Assembly (NCBI GenBank): GCA_013286235.1
Contig: JABDGE010000030.1
Span: forward strand, 1-39,026
DNA from: Bacteroidota bacterium
GTDB lineage: Bacteria > Bacteroidota > Bacteroidia > Sphingobacteriales > Sphingobacteriaceae
Direction: 5' to 3'
DNA: 39,026 bases
The translations under genes were made by a program, and so were the position numbers. This document shows, in pieces, positions 26,204 to 34,500 of this stretch. Position 1 is the first letter of the stretch; every line of letters begins with the position of its first letter. Under the pieces are notes generated by a model. The model searched no databases. It was not told the DNA's origin and was given only the letters and a program-made list of their open reading frames with translations.

Positions 26204-26570
26204 TTGACAATAACGTCATCTCAAACTATTTTTCGGGTTTATTGAATAAAAATGGAATGGATTTCATTGCCGGGGTGATTGATCAAACGCCTAACATTCT
26301 GTCGTTACGGAAATAGGAGCGCTATGATGGATCAATCCTGAAAAAAACAAAGAAAAAATTATAGAAGAGTTTATTCACGACTCAAACGTTTTGGCACTTA
26401 CCCCGGATATAGTTAAGCAATGTATTGTAATACGGAGGGAAAAGAAAATCAAAACGCCGGATGCTATTATTGCGGCTACTGCTATTATCCACTCACTTAC
26501 CTTATTAACCAGCGATGCCGATTTTCAGAATATCAAAAACCTAAATGTTGAAGACCCTGCTAAATTATAA
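26203..26570 (+). pseudogene. Broken VapC-like PIN-domain toxin
   Basis: Translation gives IDNNVISNYFSGLLNKNG and FIAGVIDQTPNI. One base is then lost near 26299, and in the next frame follows SVVTEIGAL, a TGA stop at 26325-26327, and WINPEKNKEKIIEEFIHDSN. It continues through KTPDAIIAATAIIHSLTLLT and SDADFQNI to the end. This matches PIN-domain ribonucleases, whose acidic residues (Asp in IDNN, Asp in TPDA, Asp in TSDADF) are still readable. No intact start is seen. Two lesions make it a clear pseudogene; the toxin activity is lost. Confidence 0.75.
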
Positions 26571-26671
26571 ATAGTAAACGGGGGTTGGGGTTCGTGCGGG
26601 AAACATTGCGGTAGTCATACTACACGCATAAGCATCGGTAGATGCATTCTGCCGACATCTGGATGGCGCCA

Positions 26672-26801
26672 AGCATGGTTTGTTACCTGTCGGCGGCGGG
26701 TTGGGCAGTTAATTACTCCATAAAGAGTCCCATGGACCTGTCGCCGGGGCAGGAGAACTTCACTTCGTTTGGCCATTGCGCGGATGTCGCGCCTGGATGG
26801 G
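26672..26801 (+). repeat. RepA dispersed repeat, copy 5
   Basis: GCATGGTTTGTTACCTGTC to a degenerate core (CTTCGTTTGGCCATTGCGCGG) and CGCGCCTGGATGG. The internal hairpin is degenerate (ACTCCATAAAGAGT). It lies about 100 bp after the broken PIN gene. Confidence 0.65.
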
Positions 26802-26956
26802 GGAATTGACGGTTTGTTCCGGACACTGCCGATAGTTATCCCGACATCATGCTGCGCAGGTAGCCTGAAATAAAATGTAGCGGGAAGGTATAACGATATT
26901 GTCAAAGAACGTGATTGAAAACGGGACTCCCGTTTTGTGATTAGTTCTCGCGCTCC

Positions 26957-26992
26957 GCTACCTCCTTCGCTACCTCCTTCGCTACCTCCTTC
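26957..26992. repeat. Three tandem 12-bp units
   Basis: GCTACCTCCTTC is repeated three times without change. About three copies of a GCTACGGCGGT unit follow up to 27050. The DNA is non-coding. Confidence 0.7.
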
Positions 26993-27465
26993 GCTTACAG
27001 CTACGGCGGTCGAGTACAGCTACGGCGGTTGAAGACGGCTACGGCGGTCATGCCTAATATTGGTAGTTTATGCTACCTTAATGCTACTTTTTTTTCCTGT
27101 TTAGTACCGATTATTGGCAGCTAATGCGAGGTTAATGCTAGTTTTTTTGTGTGGTTACTGCCGATTATTGGCGGCTAATGCGAGGTTAATGCTAGGTAAA
27201 AAAGGCCGCCGAACGTTCCAGGTCAGCCCCATGATAAGCACTTAAGTATTTGATTATGTGCTTTTTAACAAAACATATTTAAACTAAGCTATCGCCAAAT
27301 AATCCCCAAAAAACTTTCGATAAAAAGATAGTTTTTTAAGAAGCCGGGGATACAGCGGGGAATCGTATTTAGAAAAAAAGAACGAAGTGTGATTTGCTAT
27401 TTTAAATTGCTAACAAATGTAGCATTTTAAAAGCAGGCTGTCAAGGGATAGTTTTCAACATTGCG

Positions 27466-27531
27466 GTGAGATATGAGAATGTGAGATGTGAGATGTGAGA
27501 TGTGAGATGTGAGATATGAGATATGAGAATG
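27466..27531. repeat. Variable tandem array of a 7-bp GAGATGT/GAGATAT unit
   Basis: About eight or nine units of GAGATGT, GAGATAT and GAGAATGT are present. The matching site in the second duplication arm (30498-30534) has only about five, so the array changes in copy number. Confidence 0.75.
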
Positions 27532-27690
27532 TCGGGCAAAGGCCAAAAGTGTTGGCTTCCCGTGCCCGGGGACAAGTTATTGTTGTCCTGTGCTTCGGAT
27601 ACAAAGTTGCCTTTCATTGAGGGGCGAGGGAAATAGAGGTGTACTACGCCTGCCAGCGGATAATTTTGGTTGAACCGATGATACTGTGAT

Positions 27691-27838
27691 TGCATAGTTT
27701 GTTACTCCGTGGGAGTCCTGTGGACCTGGCAGCGGGGGCGTGCACAGTTCACAACTCCTTAGGAGTCCTTATGGACCTGTCGTCGCGGCACGAGAACTCC
27801 ACCTCCTTTGGCCTTTGCGCGCAATCGCGTGCCTGGAA
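27691..27838 (+). repeat. RepA dispersed repeat, copy 6
   Basis: TGCATAGTTTGTTACTCCGTG to CTCCTTTGGCCTTTGCGCG and GTGCCTGGAAG. It carries two double hairpins, ACTCCGTGGGAGT and ACTCCTTAGGAGT. It lies 122 bp before DUF1016 locus 2. Confidence 0.7.
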
Positions 27839-27890
27839 GAGGACTCCACTTCTTTTGGCTGGGGTCGTGTGCTCGTGCGTGGGATGGGAG

Positions 27891-27922
27891 TATGAACCGG
27901 CACACCAAATCATATAATTTTG
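27891..27922 (+). promoter_or_regulatory. Probable promoter of DUF1016 locus 2
   Basis: TATG (27891-27894, one mismatch to TTTG), 20 bp, then TAATTTTG (27915-27922), a perfect TAnnTTTG. The ATG is 38 bp further on. The same box is duplicated at 30905-30912 before the truncated copy. Confidence 0.4.
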
Positions 27923-27959
27923 GCTATTTTTGGTTTTACTTTGAACCTATTATTGGATA

Positions 27960-28960
27960 ATGGAACTTCAGCCCCTCCCATACAAACAGCTTGTTAGTCA
28001 AATTGGCGATTTGCTGGCAATCGGCAGAGAGAAAGCCGCCGTGCAGGTAAATACCATTTTGGTGCATACCTATTGGGAGATCGGCAGGTATATTGTTGAA
28101 TTTGAGCAAAAAGGGAATGAAAAAGCCGAATACGGCAGCCAATTGTTTGAGAGGCTTTCTAAAGACTTGACAACTGCCTATGGCAAAGGGTTTACCGCTC
28201 AAATCTTTCCTATATGCGGGCTTTGTATCTGTCATTTTAAAAACGTGAGACACTGTCTCACAAATTGACATGGAGCCACTACTTTGAAATATTAAAGGCC
28301 GATTCTCCATTGGAAATAGGATTTTACGCTAAACAGGCCGAAAAGGAACGCTGGAGTGTAAGGGAATTGAAACGCCAGATGAAAAGTTTGCTGTTTCACC
28401 GTTTGGCTTTAAGTACCGACAAAAAAGGTGTCCTTAAATTGGCCAACCAGGGCCATGAGGTGCAACAACCGGAAGATTTGCTTAAAGATCCATTTGTGCT
28501 GGAATTTTTAAATATCCCTCAGCAACACCAATACCTGGAAAGTGAATTAGAAGAAAAGCTAATCAGCAACCTCCAGCAGTTTTTACTGGAGCTCGGCAAA
28601 GGCTTTGCTTTTATCGCCAGGCAATATCGGATGAGCATCGGGGGAAAACATTTCCGCGTTGACTTGCTCTTTTATCACCGGATACTTAAATGTTTCGTTT
28701 TGATTGACTTAAAACGCGGTGAACTTGATCACCAGGACATCGGCCAGATGAATCTTTACCTCAACTATTTTAAAAAAGAAGAAGCTGCCGAAGATGATAA
28801 CCAACCGGTGGGAATTATCCTGGCTGCGCACAAAAACCATATTTTGGTGGAATACGCCACTGAAGGCATAACCAATAAAATATTACTGGCAAAATACCAA
28901 CTATACTTGCCCGATAAAACCCAATTGGAACATGTTCTAAATAAATTGCTTGACGAATAA
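27960..28960 (+). pseudogene. DUF1016 (YhcG-like) PD-(D/E)XK nuclease, two lesions
   Basis: The locus would encode about 333 residues. The first 78 codons (MELQPLPYKQLVSQIGDLLA, VHTYWEIGRYIVEFEQ, AYGKGFT) end in a frameshift near 28195, where one base is missing. The next frame continues RSNLSYMRALYLSF and meets TAA at 28238-28240. It then reads KRETLSHKLTWSHYFEILKA and on through the nuclease core VDLLFYH and LIDLK (Asp as the middle acidic residue, as in many relatives) to 28960. Both lesions lie within 60 bp upstream of the palindrome 28245-28261. A TTG at 28265 opens a 231-residue frame containing the whole nuclease core, so a partial protein is conceivable. RepA copies lie on both sides. 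Confidence 0.8.
28245..28261. other. Perfect 17-bp palindrome inside DUF1016 locus 2
   Basis: GTGAGACA-C-TGTCTCAC, with 8-bp arms and one central base. It encodes RETLSH, ending two codons before Leu-Thr-Trp, the same position as in locus 1 but unrelated in sequence. Confidence 0.85.
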
Positions 28961-28970
28961 AACAGAAATA

Positions 28971-29078
28971 ATGTTGCTATCAGCGGCGAGTTGGACAGCT
29001 AATTACTCCGGAGTGGACCCGTCGCCGGGGCACAAGAACTCCACCTCTTTTGGCGTTTCAGCGGATTCGCGCCTGAAT
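28971..29078 (+). repeat. RepA dispersed repeat, copy 7
   Basis: Begins 11 bp after DUF1016 locus 2. TGTTGCTATCAGCGGCGAG through GTCGCCGGGGCACAAGAAC to CTCTTTTGGCGTTTCAGCGG and CGCCTGAATG. It contains the loop-less hairpin ACTCCGGAGT. Confidence 0.65.
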
Positions 29079-29220
29079 GAGGGGGTGAATGTGAAAGACC
29101 CGCGCGAAGAAAATGGAGACGCAGTCTCCAGGCATATTCGTCCGAAGTTGGAAACTTCGGACATCGGGGTGTACTACGCCTGACAGAGGATAATTTTGGT
29201 TGAACCGATTATACTGTGAT

Positions 29221-29326
29221 TGCATAGTTTGTTACCTGGCAGCGGGGGCCTGGACAGCTAATTACGTGCCGCCGGGGCACGAGAACTCCACCTCTTTTGG
29301 CCTTTGCGCGGAATCTGGCGCCTGAC
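29221..29326 (+). repeat. RepA dispersed repeat, copy 8
   Basis: TGCATAGTTTGTTACCTGGC to CTCTTTTGGCCTTTGCGCGG and GGCGCCTGACC, without the hairpin insert. The 60 bp before it (GGTGTACTACGCCTG, TTGAACCGATTATACTGTGA) match the leaders of copies 6 and 9. It lies 88 bp before the lipoprotein gene. Confidence 0.7.
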
Positions 29327-29413
29327 CGGGGAATATTTATCAATCAGGTTGTGTACTCATAGTTTTTTATTAGGTAGTTTTAGGCATCCAACTAAACATA
29401 ACGATACAAAATT

Positions 29414-29932
29414 ATGAGAATACTAATTGCCAGCATAGCCATTGCTGCCGTCTCTTTGACTTCCTGTAAGAGCAACCCTCGCCCGTCTGCGACAGGCAGC
29501 GATAGTACCGTGAAAAAAAATAAACAAACTGCGTTAAATGCCGTGATTGCAGTGAGCAAAAGAGATATAGATGGTATGTTGAAAGATTGCACAGACGGCT
29601 ATACCGACTTTGGGGACGGCAGCGCGACACCCCTGACCAATCGGGACTCCCTTAAAGCCGCTTTCAAAGAGTTTTTTATGGCCTGTCCCGATTTTACCGG
29701 TAAAAATCTTGTTGCCGTGGCCGACAGCAGTATTGTTATTGTAACAGGTGAATGGAGTGGGACTTTTAAGCGCGCTTACGGTCCGTTTAAACCAAGCGAC
29801 AAGTCGTTCAAAATACCAGAGGCTGATATTTATACTTTTGATGACAATGGTAAGATCATTTCTCATCGGTCAATTCAATCGGAAGCCACAACGATGTACC
29901 AGTTAGGCGTACTGGTGCCGGCAAAACAGTAA
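29414..29932 (+). CDS. Lipoprotein with an NTF2/SnoaL-like domain
   Basis: This 172-residue protein starts with a lipoprotein signal (ILIASIAIAAVSLTSC, lipid-bearing Cys about residue 18), then an Asn/Ser-rich linker. A cone-shaped NTF2/SnoaL-like domain follows from about residue 38 (TALNAVIAVSKRDIDGMLKD, EFFMACPDFTGKNLVA, VIVTGEWSGTFKRAYGPFKP, YTFDDNGKIISHRSIQS). Such domains bind small ligands or act as isomerases; no catalytic pair can be assigned. It would be anchored in a membrane facing the periplasm or surface. It stands alone between RepA copy 8 and a RepA fragment at 30041-30062. The ATG at 29414 is the only start that keeps the lipobox. Confidence 0.75.
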   Translation: MRILIASIAIAAVSLTSCKSNPRPSATGSDSTVKKNKQTALNAVIAVSKRDIDGMLKDCTDGYTDFGDGSATPLTNRDSLKAAFKEFFMACPDFTGKNLVAVADSSIVIVTGEWSGTFKRAYGPFKPSDKSFKIPEADIYTFDDNGKIISHRSIQSEATTMYQLGVLVPAKQ

Positions 29933-30054
29933 TGATCTTATAGGCTTGTGACTTTAGCCGCCGCACTACGGGTAGCCTTTCAGGTTGTGGTTCGGGTTTT
30001 GGTAACGAACTACGCAGGCAAACTACTTCAGCGAGAAGGCGGGCTACCTGTCAG

Positions 30055-31038
30055 CGGCGGTTGAAGACGGCTACGGCGGTCATGCCTAATATTGGTAGTT
30101 TATGCTACCTTAATGCTACTTTTTTTTCCTGTTTAGTACCGATTATTGGCAGCTAATGCGAGGTTAACGCTATTTTTTTTGTGTGGTTAATGCCGATTAT
30201 TGGCGGCTAATGCGAGGTTAATGCTACGTAAAAAAGGCCGCCGAACGTTCGAGGCCAGCCCCATGATAAGCACTTAAGTATTTGATTATGTGCTTTTTAA
30301 CAAAACATATTTAAACTAAGCCATCGCCAAATAATCCCCAAAAAACTTTCGATAAAAAGATAGTTTTTTAAGAACCCGGGGATACAGCGGGGAATCGTAT
30401 TTAGAAAAAAAGAACGAAGTGTGATTTGCTATTTTAAATTGCTAACAAATGTAGCATTTTAAAAGCGGGCTGTCAAGGGATAGTTTTCAACATTGCGGTG
30501 AGATGTGAGATATGAGATGTGAGATATGAGAATGTCGGGCAAAGGCCAAAAGTGTTGGCTTCCCGTGCCCGGGGACAAGTTATTGTTGTCCTGTGCTTCG
30601 GATGCAACGTTGCCGCTCATTCGGGCGCGATGTGCATAGGGAAATAGAGGTGTACTACGCCTGCCAGCGGATAATTTTGGTTGAACCGATTATACTGTGA
30701 TTGCATAGTTTATTACTCCGTGGGAGTCCTGTGGACCTGGCAGCGGGGGCGTGCACAGTTCATTGCCTGCCATCGCGGCACGAGAACTCCACCTCTTTTG
30801 GCCTTTGCGCGAAATCGCGTGCCTGGAAGAGGACTCCACTTCTTTTGGCTGGGGCCGCATGCTCGTGCGTGGGATGGGAGTATGAACCGGCACAGCAAAT
30901 CATATAATTTTGGCTATTTTTGGTTTCACTTTGAACCTATTATTGGATAATGGAACTTCAGCCCCTCCCATACAAACAGCTTGTTAGTCAAATTGGCGAT
31001 TTGCTGGCAATCGGCAGAGAGAAAGCCGCCGTGCAGGT
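30055..31038 (+). repeat. Long direct duplication, copy 2
   Basis: Near-identical to 27023-28048. The left edge abuts a RepA fragment (GCTACCTGTCAGCGGCGG, about 30043-30060). The right edge falls after the 29th codon of a DUF1016 gene. The GAGATGT array is shorter here. Confidence 0.9.
30702..30828 (+). repeat. RepA dispersed repeat, copy 9
   Basis: Part of the second duplication arm. It has hairpin ACTCCGTGGGAGT and core CTCTTTTGGCCTTTGCGCG. Compared with copy 6 it lacks the second hairpin (the ACTCCTTAGGAGT unit), showing that this unit comes and goes. Confidence 0.7.
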
Positions 31039-31234
31039 GGAAGCGGAATTACCTGATGGGTCAGGAGAAGATAAAAAATTATATGGCAGGCTGGTCTATG
31101 ATGAGGCGGAAACGGGAGCGGGCCTGAGGGTGGTGATTTTTCAACCTGTTGAAAATGGTGCCCCGGTTGACGATGTGCAGCTAGTCATTCCTACCATGTA
31201 CATTTCCAAATGGAATGGGCGCGAAACGGATTGA
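30950..31234 (+). pseudogene. Truncated DUF1016 5' end joined to foreign coding sequence
   Basis: The first 29 codons (MELQPLPYKQLVSQIGDLLA, GREKAAVQV) are the same as in DUF1016 locus 2. After base 31038 the frame runs on into 65 codons unrelated to DUF1016 (ELPDGSGEDKKLYGRL, GLRVVIFQPVENGAPVDDVQ, PTMYISKWNGRETD). That tail has normal-looking protein composition but no family I recognise; it could be the end of a gene whose front was replaced. The copied promoter box at 30905-30912 could express the 94-residue chimera. RepB copy 1 begins shortly after its stop. I call it a remnant, with a functional chimera as the alternative. Confidence 0.6.
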
Positions 31235-31245
31235 TAATAAAATTA

Positions 31246-31372
31246 CGCTGTCGCAGGGCCTCCAACGGGACCCTGCGTTGTATTTCCGCCTGACCCCGGC
31301 AGCCTCGGCCTGGGTTGACAGCCAATTGCACGGATGGAGACGCTTATCCCCATGGCACGCGGCGCAAGCAAA
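31246..31372 (+). repeat. RepB dispersed repeat, copy 1
   Basis: RepB core: TATTTCCGCCTGACCCCGGC, then GTTGACAGCCAATTGCACGG and ATGGAGACGCTTATCCCC. This copy lies 130 bp before the SEC-C gene. An open frame through it (31215-31496) is not considered a gene. Confidence 0.7.
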
Positions 31373-31502
31373 ATTATGGGAATTAATAGTATCTGAATTG
31401 CGCTTCATCAATAAGCAATTCGTGTTCGATTGCTCAAAAGTGTTTGGATTGGTAACAACCTTTGGTTATATTATAATAATAACTTTACTCAAATAATTGG
31501 AA

Positions 31503-34500
31503 ATGGAACCAGAAAATTCAGAGGATTGCCCTTGTGGCAGCGGTAAGAAATTTATAGAGTGCCACGGCCGCGAGGATTTTGGAGAAGAATCTGAAGGAGA
31601 AAATTTTACAGTTGATACCGATGCGATAAATGATTTTATAAGAAGCTATGACAAGTCTCAGCTTTTAAGCATATCGGCAGGGTTGCAATTAAGCCCAAAA
31701 AATCACGGAAAAAACATAAGATTGGAAGAATTCACAGATGATATATTACGTCAGGGAATCAAAAGCGATCAACGAGCAACCTACGAAGACATACAAGCGT
31801 TTTTTGAAAAACATCTACGTTTTGACAGTATGGAGGACCCCACAGTAAACCACTTTGTAGAAAATGTGGTTTTCTATGGCGGCAACTACCGGGTTTTACC
31901 GGGAATCAACACTGATGCAACTGAAATTTTAAGTGGCTTTTTGGAAAGCATCTTTACTGTTGACAACTCTCTTTCTGACACATTCAAAGAGAAAGTAAGA
32001 CAAGCTTCATTCTTGATACTGTTAATCAGCGAGACCATGATTAACCAAACCGGATTGCCCCGATACACTATAGAAGATGAGGATGATGATCCTGTTTTTG
32101 TCCCAGACTTTGAAGCCCTTAAAGATTTGATATCAGCGGTGCGTTTTGAAAAACCTTACTTGGAAAAAATGTCTATTTATTGGCAAATTCCCACTGAAGC
32201 CATTAATGAATTTTTAATTAACGACGCGGATTTAGGCGAGAGCCATGATCCTTACGAGTCCCCAATATTTTCGCGTCCATTTTATGATGTTGGTGATGAA
32301 ATTATCTGTATAGTTCCAGCCACGCTATCCAAAGCAATAGCGGATTATATCAAGAGATTGTCGACTGAAATGGGCGAGCAGCAAAATTTGCTTACTGCCT
32401 ACCATAATTGGCAATGGCATAAATTTCTTGAATACGCTAATGAAATGGGGTGGTCAGAAACAGATATTAATTTACCCGAAGCTGCCTCACCCGAAAGGTT
32501 TATGGAAAGTGTTTTCCGAATAGACCAGGACAAACTGGCGTATGTCCAATTGATAAAAGGAACTATAGGCTCCGGTTATGATTCCACAGGATTTATCAAG
32601 CCAATTGATCCGTCGGCGCCAAAACAGGAAACCATTAATGAGCGGAATGATGTCGTTGTAAATTACCTGAACGCCTTAGAGAAAAAACAGCGAATGAAAG
32701 TGTTTACACTTTTTGTTGCTGGCGGGATCGGCGGCATGGCTATGTTCGCCTGGCCAAAACCGAAGGAAGGTAATCAAACATTGTTTTTTTCCTTCAGCGA
32801 TTTTGAGAAGATAATTTTTGAGGGTGGTTTAGAACCTTTATCACTTTGGAAATTTGCAAAGGCCTATGGGCGGGCTGCCCAGGATACTCAGTTTATGCCT
32901 GCTGCATCTTCACTTGACCTGTATGTGCTTTATCTTGAAAACAGGGGGTCAATGCTGCCCCGTGACGAGAAACCTGATCTGATGACCTTTATGGGAATAG
33001 GAACAGATTACCAACGCAGTGTGATCTCCTATCGTGATGAACATGCGGCAAGAAGATACTCCGATAGTAAACCTATTGATGTTCCCGTAAGACGAGGTAG
33101 CAGATATGCGCCAATTTACCGCCAGCAGCAGCCTACATCAGAAAATGTGAAGCTGGTAGAAGATTACGTTTTCCCATGTTGGGTAGTTAATCAGCAAGCT
33201 GACAATAAGGCACAACATAGCCAGGCAGGCCTGTATACAGAGGCCGTCGCTTTTTGGATCTTAAAATTTGCGAATGTGCTTAAAAGCAGGTTAAATAAAA
33301 TCGGAAGCCTGCCTGTTGAAATACGGCTGGATTTGGACAAACGACTGCTTAATGAAATGAATGTTTCAGACTGGCCGGAAGACGGGCTGCCGCAATTGTT
33401 AGAATTTACTGTAGAAGGGCGTGTCATAACTGTCGAAATGCCGTTGGCCTTAATCCCTTCACTTGCAGAGGAACATAACCAGGGTGAAAGAACAATCATG
33501 CGCACCGTTCTGAGTGGGCTTAATATCCTCCTTAAGAAGAATCAACAGGAAATGTTTACAGAAGCTGAAATCGAAAAAATGATCGGTGATGGGATGGCTC
33601 CTGACAACGCAAAAATGATCCTTATTGGCAATAGTAACGACAATCCCATATTGGATACGAGAGGAACTGGTTTCAGAAGACATTTATATGAGGCAGACCA
33701 AGCACTTGTCGATGACTACCTAATCCCCAATTTAAACCTCCCCGAATCCATACCTGAAGTCATCAAAACAACTAAAGAAAAGAACAAGCTTTGCATGACA
33801 ATAGTTGATTCTCTAATCAACCAAATCAGGGGAAAAATATCAGGGTTTAATTTGCATTCACTGATGAAGTGGTTGATTACGTTGAATGAAAGTTTAATAC
33901 AAGAAGATGCAGAAAATGACTTACGATTACCCCACCAGGTAGCCTGTTACAGCGACTTCCCGACGGCAGTGGCTGACCTTCAAAAGAAGAATGGTGAAAT
34001 TATTCCAACATCACTGGCATGTCGCTGCCTGATCGAATTTATTGCTGCTGAGCCACCGTCAGGTTTGCGACCAATCAACCTAGATGAAATGGATGAGTTG
34101 ATCGCATTAATGTCTGAAGTAATTCACTATGCAAACATCGCCGATTCCATTGCGCTTGGTTTGAACGACCCTGAAATGGGTATTATGCCTTCGGGGAGGC
34201 TGTTTGTTTCTCACGAATTTTTTGAAATCTATCTAAGCCCATTTAACCTTGCACGAACTGAAAGTGAAGTGCATGCCATGTTGCAAACTGAAGAAATTAC
34301 ACCAGTTGAAAGCGACGGAAATACCCTCGTAAATAATGCAACAACCGATAACGCATTTCTAGAAGAATGGGGTGTAACATTAACTACCCTTACTGCTATT
34401 TGCGGCAACCTTATTAAAATGGGCATGGCTGCCGGAGAATCGTTTATGATCATGGTCGAGGAGAAATTTGTGCTTGAAATAGGAAAAGATTTTGTCACGC

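Larger units (their letters stand above)
27023..28048 (+). repeat. Long direct duplication, copy 1
   Basis: This stretch is nearly identical to 30055-31038. It covers non-coding DNA, a GAGATGT tandem array, RepA copy 6 and the promoter and first 29 codons of DUF1016 locus 2. The left edge is at CGGCGGTTGAAGAC and the right edge inside the gene at GTGCAGGT. Differences include single bases and array length. Confidence 0.9.

Noticed and set aside
27466..27531. Short regular repeats that might be a CRISPR array
   Set aside because: The 7-bp GAGATGT units are contiguous with no spacers, and no cas gene is present. It is a simple tandem array.
27690..27917. 75-codon open frame, also repeated near 30701
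   Set aside because: It lies entirely within RepA and its duplicated surroundings. Frame is not conserved between copies.
28690..28725. IDLK instead of IELK in DUF1016 locus 2 as a catalytic mutation
   Set aside because: An aspartate at this position is common in DUF1016 relatives as far as I recall, so it is not taken as a sign of inactivation.
31215..31496. 93-codon open frame before the SEC-C gene
   Set aside because: It is a translation of RepB copy 1 and AT-rich leader DNA, without a plausible protein pattern.
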